DNA of 64,000 nucleotides from NCBI RefSeq assembly GCF_030269925.1, contig NC_085131.1, positions 12,261,501 to 12,325,500 on the forward strand, written 5' to 3'. A program made the position numbers and the translations under genes. Positions 54,370 to 64,000 of this stretch are shown one piece after another (positions within the stretch are counted from its first letter, which is position 1; each line of letters starts with the position of its first letter). The notes beneath the pieces were generated by a model that was not told the origin of the DNA, searched no databases, and saw only the letters and a program-made list of their open reading frames with translations. The stretch comes from Bombyx mori (Eukaryota; Arthropoda; Insecta; Lepidoptera; Bombycidae).

Positions 54370-54530
54370 AAAATTCTATTCTGATAGCCTTGGGAGGCTA
54401 TATCAGTGTTACTTTAGCGTGTAGGTGAGCTCTTGGGGCTCAAACTGGAGGAGTGCTTCTCAGAATCTACCACCGGATCGGAAACGCGACTAACTGAGAA
54501 GATCCGGCGAGAAACTCATTGGGCGGCTAC
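54370..54530 (-). mobile_element. Family-B interspersed repeat, reverse orientation
   Basis: Starts with the complement of the A tail and gatagccttgggaggctat, then taggtgagctcttggggctc, gaatctaccaccggatcgg and agatccggcgagaaactcat. Confidence 0.8.
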
Positions 54531-54713
54531 CAGTGACTGACATACATGCTTATATACGTTTTAAATTTAAACATATAGATAATAAATACAACACAAAAAT
54601 CAAGCAAACCTGTTCATCACACGAATGTTTACTCAATGTGGGAATCGAACCTACCACTCTCGTAGCCACAGTCAGGGGCGCTATGTCACCACCAAGTCAA
54701 TGTTTATTAGTAT

Positions 54714-54826
54714 TACTGGTGGTAGGACTTCTTGTGAGTCCGCACGGGCATTACTGCTTCACGGCAGAAATAAGCGTGGCGGTGGTACCTACCCGTGCGG
54801 ACTCACAAGAGGTCCTACCACCAGTA
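54714..54826. repeat. Bm1-derived inverted repeat (fold-back)
   Basis: tactggtggtaggacttctt... at the left and its near-perfect reverse complement ending ctaccaccagta at the right form arms of about 35 bp. They are separated by about 43 bp of Bm1 body. Two Bm1 5' borders face outward. Confidence 0.8.
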
Positions 54827-54829
54827 AAT

Positions 54830-55092
54830 GAATCGTTAGTCTCCTCGAGAACGGCTGAACCGATTTGGCTAATTTTGGTCTTGAATTATTTGTGGAAGTC
54901 CAGAGAAGGTTTAAAAGGCAGGTAGATAAATATGAAAATGCTCGGAATTAAATAAAAATAACAATTTTGTTTTTCCTTTCATGTGTCCCTCGTCGGACGG
55001 ATTCCTTTTGTTTGTTTTAAGTTTATTTTATACAAAAGTTTAGGTCTTTTACTTATCGATTGAGGCACTACGAAGTCTGCCGGGTCAGCTAG
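54830..55092 (+). mobile_element. Helitron 3' end
   Basis: Contains gaacggctgaaccgatttgg, ggaagtccagagaaggttt and gaggcactacgaagtctgcc, ending ggtcagCTAG before T. The block is widespread in lepidopteran Helitrons as I recall it. The 5' boundary is not certain. Confidence 0.65.
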
Positions 55093-55094
55093 TA

Positions 55095-55730
55095 AATAAA
55101 TAAATAAACTATCTAAGCACATATTAGCCTAACCAGAAACACTCTGAAGTAAGCCTAGAGCTATAATACAAAACACAGCGAAGACAGAACGTGAATTATT
55201 TACGAATATAGTTGAATAAACGATAAGTACGGTTAAAACCCACCACGGGACCAACTAACAATCGTGTATGTACGTAACAAAACGGCCGGAACGTCGACAG
55301 CAGACTATTTAGTTAAGTTCGTGCACATCTGGGTACCCTCGTGGCTCGTGTACATTTTAATCAATCATATAAAAAGAAATTTCGAGACGTTTCATTTGTT
55401 ATAAGCCTTTTATGCTTTCGGTATGGGCACATTAATTCTCTGTCCTCGGGGCGTGTATTTAGGTTTTCTTTGAATGTGTATATTTAGCTACTGCCCTTTG
55501 ACGTTCACGAAATTAGTTCTCTGAATGAGAGATTCAATAGCTGTTTGGGTTAGGAGGTGATCTGATTTTTTTCTATGTCTAATTTCCCTAACTGTTACTC
55601 ATATTTATTGTATGTAGTGTTTGGTTACTCATAATTTAATCTGCACGGAATCTTTTATTTTATTTTATTATGGTATTTTTTATTACACCGGGTATTAAAA
55701 GACCACTAGATAGCATTTTTTCCCCTTTCT
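55095..55730. other. Unassigned AT-rich sequence
   Basis: Nothing recognised. Confidence 0.35.
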
Positions 55731-55734
55731 AATC

Positions 55735-56092
55735 GTCAGTAACGGGGAGTGCTCTGAGGAATTGTTTGAGACGATACTGTCATCTCATTTTTACCATCGC
55801 ACTGCCCGCCACCGGAGTAGAGTTCATCCATACTCCTGGAGCCATTGCGTTCATTCACAGTGCGTTTCCAGAGATATTTTTTGCCACGCAACATCCGGCT
55901 TTGGAATGAGCCCCTCCAAGGTGTTTCCCGCGCGCTATGACATCCTTCTTCAAACGAGGCTTGTGGAGAGTATCAAACAGTAGACAGCGGCTTGGCTCTG
56001 CCCCTGGTATTGCTGACGTCCATGAGTGACGGTAACCACTCACAATTAGGTGGGCCGTATTCTCGTCAGGCTATACGGCAGTAAAAAAAGCC
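55735..56092 (+). mobile_element. CR1/jockey-like LINE 3' fragment
   Basis: Matches the last 360 bp of the long element at 32910-35252, including gagtgctctgaggaattg, taccatcgcactgcccgcc and ccactcacaattaggtggg. It has small deletions in the coding part, so it is older. Confidence 0.88.
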
Positions 56093-56240
56093 TATGGGGC
56101 TATTTCAGCTACGTCCAGACTGGTAGGTGAACTCACGGACTCAACCGGAAAAAATTACTAACACTAGCTCTAAAAAGAGCAATGTTTCGCTCAATCTACC
56201 ATCGAATCGGAATCGCGATCTACTGAGAAGATCCGACGAG
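56093..56240 (-). mobile_element. Family-B interspersed repeat, reverse orientation
   Basis: Contains cctatggggctatttcagct, ggtaggtgaactcacggact and ctgagaagatccgacgag. It directly follows the LINE tail. Confidence 0.75.
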
Positions 56241-56264
56241 TAAATAACATAGTATGAATATCGT

Positions 56265-56375
56265 CCCCCACCTTAAGACATGAGCTAGAAGCAATTATAT
56301 AGTATAAAGGCTATCTCATCCTTCAAACCGAAATGCATTACTGGGTTGCGTTGGAAATAGACAGAAAACTCCAAT
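56265..56375 (-). mobile_element. Bm1 SINE fragment, diverged
   Basis: Ordered matches ccccaccttaagacatgagc and cttcaaaccgaaatgcatta in minus orientation. Confidence 0.6.
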
Positions 56376-56461
56376 AAATACTCGTTCATTTTAAAAATGG
56401 ACATGGAAACGTACGTACGTTCACAAGCGATCTTCAATAAAACCAACAGGCATAATAACTA

Positions 56462-57759
56462 GTCAGGTCATAAGTATTGTCACACAGTAAAAACTTTTCT
56501 TTTAGAATGCTGGCCACAAAAAAGTTTATTGAATTCGAATTTCGAATTGTTCATGAAAATAAAAATGTATACTTTTAGAATTTTACTCATTTTTAAATAT
56601 GGAGTGGACGCTTATAGAAGACCGTGTTGCAGTTATTGCGTTGCATCGTTGCGCTTACGCGCCAATTCAAATTTTTAACATACTGAAAAATTTGAATATA
56701 ACCAAAAGATTCGTTTATCGTACCATCAAACGATACAATGAAGACTCTAGTGTAGATGACAGGTCAAGAAGTGGTCGCCCTCGGTCTGTTAGGACTCCAG
56801 CAGTTATAAAAGCTGTGAAGGCGCGAATTCAAAGAAATCCCAAACGTAAGCAAAAACTGTTGGCCCTTCAGATGGGGTTAAGCAGAACCACGGTGAAAAG
56901 GGTGTTAAATGAAGACTTAGGGCTTCGGGCATATCGAAGAAAAACAGGACATCGTTTGAATTCTCGTCTAATGGACCTGAAACTGAAGAGATGCCGCGCT
57001 TTGTTGAAGCGGTACGCGGGAAAAAAAATCGGGAAATTCGTTTTTCGGATGAAAAAATTTTTACTGTAGAAGAGAGCTACAACAAACAAAATGATAAGGT
57101 GTACGCACACAGTAGTGAAGAAGCGAGCAACCGTATTCCGCGTGTCCAACGAGGTCATTTTCCATCCTCGCTCATGGTATGGTTGGGAGTTTCTTATTGG
57201 GGCTTAACAGAGGTACATCTTTGTGAGAAAGGTGTAAAAACGAATGCAATTGTGTATCAAAATACAGTCCTGACGAACCTTGTGGAACCTGTTTCTCATG
57301 CCATGTTCAATAACAGGCACTGGGTATTCCAACAAGATTCGGCGCCAGCTCATAGAGCGAAGAGCACACAAGACTGGCTGGCGGCGCGTGAAATCGACTT
57401 CATCCGGCACGAAGACTGGCCCTCCTCCAGTCCAGATTTGAATTCGTTAGATTACAAGATATGGCAACACTTGGAGGAAAAGGCGTGCTCAAAGCCTCAT
57501 CCCAATTTGGAGTCACTCAAGACATCCTTGATTAAGGCAGCCGCCGATATTGACATGGACCTCGTTCGTGCTGCGATAGACGACTGGCCGCGCAGATTGA
57601 AGGCCTGTATTCAAAATCACGGAGGTCATTTTGAATAAACTTTAGTGTCATAAGAATCTATGTTTTGTTAAGTTCATTTTGGTATATGAATGGTTACATA
57701 ATGAATAAACTTGTTTCAATTATTTTACATTAAACATGTGACAGAATTTATGACCCGAC
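56462..57759 (+). mobile_element. maT-type mariner DNA transposon, 1298 bp
   Basis: Bounded by TA dinucleotides (56460-56461, 57760-57761) and imperfect terminal inverted repeats: left gtcaggtcataagtattgtc, right (reverse complement) gtcgggtcataaattctgtc. It holds a single transposase gene with one frameshift. Length and structure are as expected for mariner-like elements. Confidence 0.9.
56599..57638 (+). pseudogene. maT-type (DD37D) transposase, one frameshift
   Basis: The gene starts MEWTLIEDRVAVIALHRCAY and has two helix-turn-helix units separated by a SGRPRSVRT linker. The frame changes near 57016-57030 in a run of eight A after the codons for LLKRYAG; downstream it reads IRFSDEKIFTVEES (first Asp), WVFQQDSAPAHRAKS (second Asp) and SSSPDLNSLDYKIW (third Asp). 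There are 37 residues between the second and third Asp, the DD37D signature of the maT group. It ends QNHGGHFE. Total length with one base corrected would be about 346 residues, full size. The single homopolymer slip is the only disabling lesion I see. Confidence 0.88.
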
Positions 57760-57764
57760 TAGGT

Positions 57765-58620
57765 ATATTACAAAGAAACTGAATTGAACATGTATATGTC
57801 CACAAAAGACTTGAGATACCGAAAACGACAAACTAGACTTTTTTTATTATTTAACACAATTTTTTATTATTTAACATATTATTTAACACGAGATTATTTA
57901 ACACAATATCCCGGTGATCTAAATCAAAGCACGATTCTAAACTGCGACATCCATATACAAATTCCAGTAAATTAAGCTTGGAGCATTGAAATAGATCCTT
58001 GGGTCGAACACGATCGAGGATCGCATCTACAAACAACATAATTCGAATATCGACAGACAGGACGACTGCAAACAACAAAGAAACAACCAAATAAACAGAC
58101 ATATAACATAGAATTTACATAACGCCATCCATCAGACTGTGTTGACCGCCGTTCCGGGCTTGGGAACCAAGCAATAAATCCACGAAACGAAACCCGTACA
58201 TCACAATATACAGGCCGATTTTAGATGGATCGTTTCCATCTATAGGAATAGATTTTTCATTTTGATCGCTTTGCAAAGCGTTTGACGGTGTGTGAAGACT
58301 GGGGTGGGCCCAAGCCTCGATACGATGACGATACAGCATCGTTTGTAGTGCCGCCAAGCAATCGGTTATTGGACCAGCTGGGCTTTTCGCGTCTCTTCAA
58401 TAACGGAAATGTATTTGTCGGGTTGTACGTTTTCAAATAGCTAGTCAATTTAGGTCTTTTTTTGTTTTCAGATTTGATTTGATTTTTGAATTTGATTAGA
58501 GTGTACGGGCATATCTTGTAGAGTTGATTTGATCAAGAGGCACGAGGATGTAAGGTACAAAGTGAATTCCGCAGTATAACATCTGTTTCCTTCTCACTTA
58601 TCAGCGGCCTCATTATTCTT
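57765..58620. other. Unassigned sequence
   Basis: 58110-58440 is somewhat GC-richer, with a perfect 12-bp palindrome gctttgcaaagc near 58268. Minus-strand ORFs here have no known domain. Confidence 0.35.
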
Positions 58621-58625
58621 AATCA

Positions 58626-58631
58626 AGAGAG

Positions 58632-58681
<50 letters not shown>
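58626..58681. repeat. GA microsatellite
   Basis: About 55 bp of nearly pure GA dinucleotides. Confidence 0.9.
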
Positions 58682-58731
58682 TGAAACTAAATACATTCTA
58701 AAACTATTGATTTAGTAAAATTTTCTTAACC

Positions 58732-58835
58732 TCAAGGTGTGTGGCGCATTTACGTAGTAGATGTCTATGGGCTCGAGTAACCACTTATCACCAGGTGGGC
58801 TGTGAGCTCGTCCACACGTCTAAGCAATAAAAAAA
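58732..58835 (+). mobile_element. Bm1 SINE 3' fragment
   Basis: Shows gtggcgcatttacgtagtag, accacttatcaccaggtggg and gtctaagcaataaaaaaaat. Confidence 0.85.
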
Positions 58836-58865
58836 ATAAAAAAAAACATTTATTTATTTATTGCA

Positions 58866-58990
58866 AAGACGGTGTTAGGGTAGGTAACGGCATGGCCTCT
58901 GGCATTGCTGACGTCGATGAGCGGCGGCAACCAGTCACCGTGAAGTGGCCCATATGCTCGTCAGAATACAAGGGAAATAAAAGAAAAGAC
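58866..58990 (+). mobile_element. CR1/jockey-like LINE 3' fragment, diverged
   Basis: Contains ggcattgctgacgtcgatga and gcaaccagtcaccgtgaag; tail aagggaaataaaagaaaag. Confidence 0.7.
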
Positions 58991-59034
58991 GGGTAATCGA
59001 ATATATAGTTGACAATGATGTCCTCTGCCTATTT

Positions 59035-59165
59035 TCGGCAGTAATGCGTTTCGGCTTTGAAGGGTGGGGCAGCCGTTGCACTACAGAATTGACTCTCAAT
59101 GAAACTCATATCTCAAGATGGGCGTCGGCATTGTCGTCTTGATGTCTATGGTCTCCAGTAACTAA
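59035..59165 (+). mobile_element. Bm1 SINE fragment, diverged
   Basis: Contains cagtaatgcgtttcggcttt, gaagggtggggcagccgttg and atgtctatggtctccagtaa. Confidence 0.75.
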
Positions 59166-59341
59166 ATTGTTTATTGAATGGGACTGGTGCTCAATCTAGA
59201 GAGTTTAGTCAAGAGTGGAGAGTTTGCTTAGGTTTAATATATTTAAATAGCTTTCAACAATTTTTCATAGTGCCCTGATAGACTAGGAAATGGTATCATT
59301 AAGCGTTCAAGGTTTATTAAAAAAGTATTTCACTTTTTATA

Positions 59342-59361
59342 ACACACACACACACACACAA
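59342..59361. repeat. CA microsatellite
   Basis: About ten CA units. Confidence 0.85.
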
Positions 59362-59364
59362 CTC

Positions 59365-60975
59365 ATAACACACATAATGATGATATTTATACACTAACGA
59401 TTGTATGTAATGACACAAAATATATAGACTGACAGGCCTACAAGTAAATTTTAATTAAATGTAGCAATTCGAGATTGAATCGAACAAAAACACTCAAATA
59501 AATAACAAGGTACCCGTTAACATAACAATTAAAGTGGAAAGATAGACGCGAAATAAGTTATTTAATGCGAAACAAGATGGCGATGTAATAGCTTAAATGT
59601 TTGTTCGAATAACATCACTTTGTGAATCTGAAAGCGGTGGCCGAGCGGAATAATAAGAGAATAGAATAGAAAATAATAATACGCCGAACAACAGAATCTT
59701 CGGAGCGAAACGCGAAACAATTATCTGAATACTTAAAAAGGCGTTCTTTAAATATCGGCAGTTTCCCGATGGCGCGGTACACCGACGCGATTGTCATTAG
59801 TAAGAATATTTCCGTTCGAAATATATTCTAATTAAATTAAGGATCTTTCTTTTGTTTTTAGAATACTCATTTTCTTCGATTTCCAAAAAAGGAGGAGATT
59901 ATCAATTTGGCTCTAGGTATACACATATTTTTTAATGTGAATATCACCTCAGAAGTTTCTCGGTGAATCGATATTGATTATATTTATTTGTAGGCTGGTG
60001 CTTCTCATGGTTCTATTATATCTGTTCAGTGGTTTTTGAGGCTTAATAATCTATATCTGAATTACTTTGATTACACTGTCGGAATTTTCATTTTATTTTG
60101 TTGAATTAAATTTTCATGTCCAACATTAATGTCATATCCTACTTCGAGACGTGAGGTCTTCGTTACAATCATGTTGTTTAGTGGCTAGCCCCCCTTCAAA
60201 CTGAAACATATAACTGCCTCCTTATTAACGATTCAAGTTTTGCTGGATCTTGTTCTGCTCTATGACGGCCAACGCTACACTTATTACACTACACTACAAG
60301 ACATTATTATTATTTCACAATAACAATGTGATTCTACCTTTACTGTCACCCATACCCTAAGCGGTGTTTCCCAAATATCATGTCTCTTCTCTGTATTTAA
60401 ATCTCTTTTAAAATTGGTGGAATTTCAGCAGCTAGCAGCAGTTTGGCTGCTACCCTTAAGAACTAGTTATGATTAAGCTGCAGCCAGGAAATATGTTCAT
60501 GTTTCACTAATCACAACCGGCATTAATAAAAACGAAATTACAAAACCTTAATGTACTAATAAATTCAAAATAAACGCAATAATTATTATTAAACCTTACA
60601 CCGCACCGAATTTTCAGCAGAATCTTTCCTTAAAAATTCATATTATATAAATTGGTTTAGTCAGTATCTCGCTTCTGCTTTTAGAGTTTCCTAACATTCT
60701 CCACGAAACTGAAACGTAACTGCCATAAATTTCATTTTGAATTAAAAAGCATCTTGATACGTTTCGGTGTAACGAGCTGCCTCGTCCGCTCCCTGAAGCT
60801 AGAATTCTGCATTTGATATTAATTTTACGATCCATTGGTTTCTTTTTAAGGAAAGAAACGCAAAACATCTCCATTTCATTACAGCGTTTGCTTCATTCTT
60901 TATATTTAATGCAATCTAAACATCGTTTAGGTCCCTGTGAGAATACGAATGTTTCACTCAAATATTTTATCGCGA
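59365..60975. other. Unassigned AT-rich sequence
   Basis: No gene recognised. 59637-59647 (tggccgagcgg) matches a tRNA A box but has no B box. 60160-60225 carries a faint Bm1 trace. Confidence 0.35.
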
Positions 60976-60977
60976 TA

Positions 60978-61396
60978 TCTATATATTAATACGTGAAGCA
61001 AAAACTTTGTATCCCTTTTTACGAAAATTGCCCGGGTGGAGGAGTATGAAATTGTCCACACTTCTAGAGAATATAGAGAAGAAGTGCACAATGCTAATAT
61101 TTTTTTAAAATAATGCATAAAAGATACATTAAATTAATAAAGAAAACATTACACACACTACATACCATGTATTTGACGCACACATGCATGCATACTATTT
61201 ATTGTCAAACTTTTATTCTTGACGTCTGTTGTCAAATTGAGAATAGATTAAATATTGTTTGTCTTTATTAATATTTTTTTATAATGTAGTTTTGGCGAAA
61301 TTTGTGATTATGAAGTATAAAATACAATTATAATAGTGTACAAACTTACAATTCCAATTAATTATAGTCGAATTTCGACTACTGCGGGACCTCTAG
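60978..61396 (+). mobile_element. Non-autonomous Helitron, 419 bp
   Basis: Begins TCTATATATTAATACGTG after A (60977) and ends ctgcgggacctCTAG before T (61397), with a gtcgaatttcgac stem-loop just inside the 3' end. It has no ORF. The whole sequence corresponds to a repeat I recall as common in Bombyx. Confidence 0.85.
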
Positions 61397-61399
61397 TTT

Positions 61400-63445
61400 T
61401 TTAAATTTTCCTTTCAAACTAGTATGGCCGTTCTTAGGTGTGTGTCATTATATTTATCCTGTTTGCCTTTTTATTGCTGGAGATGCGTAAAATAGCACTC
61501 GTTTCATTTGGTATTAGATGTTTATCGAAGCTCACACGCGTTATAATATAAAAATGCTCACTCTGAGGTACGTATAATGAGGCTAAAGCCACAATGGTGA
61601 GGTATAACGAAATCAAAACCTATGATTGACTGCTTTAAGAGAGAAATAGAAAAGATGGAGGTAAGTGTACAGCTACGCAAAATGTTTGTTTGGTTTTTTA
61701 TCACAGGGTTATTCCTTCAACATCGATGTCATTCGTGAAAAGTTGTAAAATATCTATTTCCTTACAAAAATAAGTAAGAACGCATGACGTTACACCGCTC
61801 TTCTCACAATGTGTACGTGTAAAATAAAAAAACACGAATATCTATATTTATCTCAAGATTTATAAACAGAAAAAAATCCACATTTCATAAAATAAATATC
61901 TCTCAAATTTTTGAACAGTCAAATAAACATATCCGCCCCAGTTCCCAAATCTGCCCATCAAAGCTTATGCAAAAAATATCTCATACCTATCAAAAACATC
62001 CGGGAAATTGGCTTTATATAACAGGCAACACGTTTGCATATACAAAACGTAGGTTCTTTTTTTTTTAATTTGATATCCCCATATCACATCCCACGTTACG
62101 TTCCTAACGACTCCTCTCCCCCCTGTATTAATTTGCCCGGAACACCCTGTATTATACGAAAGGTCTGCGTTTAACGGCCCTATACATATTTATGGGTACA
62201 ATACCTACCCTGCATAAATATTTATAAAGAGTGGCTTGATCGATTCAACGTAGTGAATTTTGTGGCTGGATATGACTAATGCCCACTTATCGCCTCGCGC
62301 ACCACAGATTGGTTTTGAAGGTGAATCAGGTACGGCCTCTGAATTCGATATTTTTTGCGAAGAAACATTTTCTTCATTTTAGGAAAATTGCAAAAATCTA
62401 TCCGATGGAATTTGATAAATCATAAGCTTAGTCTCCAATCGAGATTTTTGGTACAGATTAAACTCCAGCAAGTGATAATTGGGTCTAAGAATCTGCAATG
62501 ATAATTTTTATTAATATGAAGATAGATAGTCCTCGTGGTAGAGCACTGATTCTTACTACATTTTTCTACTTATCTCTTTCACATACCCTATTGGGGGTTA
62601 ATAGCGTATTATGAGTATAAGTAAGAATTTTCTGCAAAACAATCGTGCCCTCTGATCTAAAAGTAGGATAGGAATTATACCAATAGGACTCAGACCTCGA
62701 CTTATTGTCTTTAAGTACCGAAATATGATCGGGTTGCATTAATTATCTTACGATTTATCCGTTGAATATGAAATTAAATATTAAATTCTCCTTAGCCATA
62801 TAAAAAAAAATGTTTCAGCTCGATTTGTTATCTTCTAAACTTGTGTACCCAAATATAACGAGATGAGTATCGGAAATAGTAAATTTCGTAACAAAAACAC
62901 GCCGCCTGTGTTTACTGTTATGTAAGTCCAAAACAAGGATCACAGATCTCGAGGATATGCCTCCGGGCGTTACTCATATAGAACTTAAAGGGACTTATTC
63001 TCACAGTATTTGTTATGTTAATTTACTAAATCTTTTTTGTATTGAGTAGTTATTGTGGCTCGTAAATAACATAGCAGAGATCGACCGATAAAGATATGCT
63101 TACTGTTCGCTTGGTAAAGTGCTAATATCGTATCTTAAAGATGATGGCAGCACGCAACCTGGGACATGATGTGAAACCTCAAATGCATCTAAATCAATAT
63201 TAACTTTTCCAATATCGTAATTAAGTAATATTTGTTTTACTTTAATGAATTCTCATCGAGCGTACGAAATTTCTCGGTAGTACGACGATCTGCATGTTAT
63301 TGTTCGGAACTAGTTGATAATCTAAACTAATATTAATATTATCTTGAAAATATCGTTTGATATATTCAGGCATCTATTAAATATCTTGTGTTCTATGACA
63401 GCTACTGCCATATGTATATTAATAAATGTTCGAATACCCTCAATT
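61400..63445. other. Unassigned AT-rich sequence
   Basis: About 2 kb with no recognised gene, repeat family or RNA. Confidence 0.35.
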
Positions 63446-63447
63446 AA

Positions 63448-63572
63448 TTTTTATTGCCCTTGTAGGAAGACGCGCGTACGGTTCACCTGATGGTGAGTGG
63501 TTATCGTCACCCATGGGTGTCGGCAATGCCAGGGGCACAGCCAAGCCTCTGCATACCTTAATCAATAACAAT
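63448..63572 (-). mobile_element. CR1/jockey-like LINE 3' fragment, reverse orientation
   Basis: Contains tttttattgcccttgtagg, cacctgatggtgagtggtta and gcaatgccaggggcacagcc, the complement of the family's 3' end. Confidence 0.85.
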
Positions 63573-63574
63573 GA

Positions 63575-64000
63575 GAAGGCTTGGAACGGCTTTATGCTTT
63601 AATTTCAATCGTAATCAAAAGATTCGTACAAACTTTCAATCAAGCAAATAGCTTCTTTGTTGAATACAGATTTAAGTGTAAATATAAATGAAAGACAAAA
63701 CAACAACAAAGAATTTCGAAATTTCCAGCAGCCACCACGTCAACTTAACACACGTCAGCAGCGAATCCCTGTTTCTACTTATTAATCTCAAGTGTGTCGT
63801 GTCTTGTTACTTGCGAATATCTCCCTACCCCTGGGCGACAAGTGAAAACTCTCCACAGACTCAAAGTGCGGCGTTGTAGTGCCGCTAAGGGTTCTGATAC
63901 CCTTATCATTGTTGATGTACCCCGAGGCATCGAGACCTTTAGTAATATGAATATAATGCTTACATACGTGAGGGACTTGTTATGTGCGCTGTATGCCCGT
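63575..64000. other. Unassigned sequence at the right edge
   Basis: A 63-codon ORF (63688-63879) has no recognisable features; nothing else is supported. Confidence 0.3.

Noticed and set aside
59637..59647. tRNA-like A box (tggccgagcgg)
   Set aside because: No B box, no cloverleaf stems and no acceptor stem in the following 90 bp.

Overview
This is AT-rich eukaryotic DNA from a silkworm-type moth (Bombyx mori or a close relative). The tRNA-headed SINE Bm1 is scattered through the window in about 25 full, truncated or decayed copies. It is joined by lepidopteran LINE tails, a Dong-type LINE, GC-rich R1-clade LINEs, Helitron ends and a maT-type mariner. No prokaryotic operon, rRNA gene, CRISPR array or intact tRNA gene was seen.

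The host content is one gene on the minus strand. Six exons (30178-30310, 16814-17022, 13002-13112, 9790-9993, 9187-9338, 488-635) have good GT/AG borders and matching phases. Together they give 318 uninterrupted codons covering immunoglobulin domains 1-3 of a Sidestep-family cell-surface protein. The signal-peptide exon was not found, and the later Ig, membrane and cytoplasmic exons lie beyond position 1. Everything from about 0.5 to 30 kb that is not an exon is intron, and most recognisable intron content is transposon.

Layout. 0.8-4.8 kb: a Dong element with an open 1191-codon frame sits in the TAA-repeat tail of an older LINE fragment. 5-18 kb: exons F to B with Bm1 copies, an unnamed tRNA-free repeat (called family B here), a short Helitron and an AG-rich microsatellite. 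18.7-27.5 kb: a three-layer nest. A Bm1 copy is split by a 5'-truncated R1-clade LINE, which is split by a complete, opposite-strand R1-clade LINE with both ORFs open. Target-site duplications mark both levels. 28-35 kb: a full-length Bm1, exon A and a long CR1/jockey-like LINE inserted in a Bm1 tail. 36-56 kb: mostly unique or decayed intergenic or 5'-intron sequence with repeat fragments, a 189-bp tandem duplication, a mariner relic and a pair of mini-Helitrons. 56.4-57.8 kb: a near-intact maT-type mariner. 58-64 kb: repeat fragments and a 419-bp Helitron.

The most interesting signals are the hidden Sidestep-family gene, the datable nest of retrotransposons, the repeated use of Bm1 tails as LINE landing sites, and a recurrent 'headless' Bm1 form whose 5' border coincides with a perfect hairpin.
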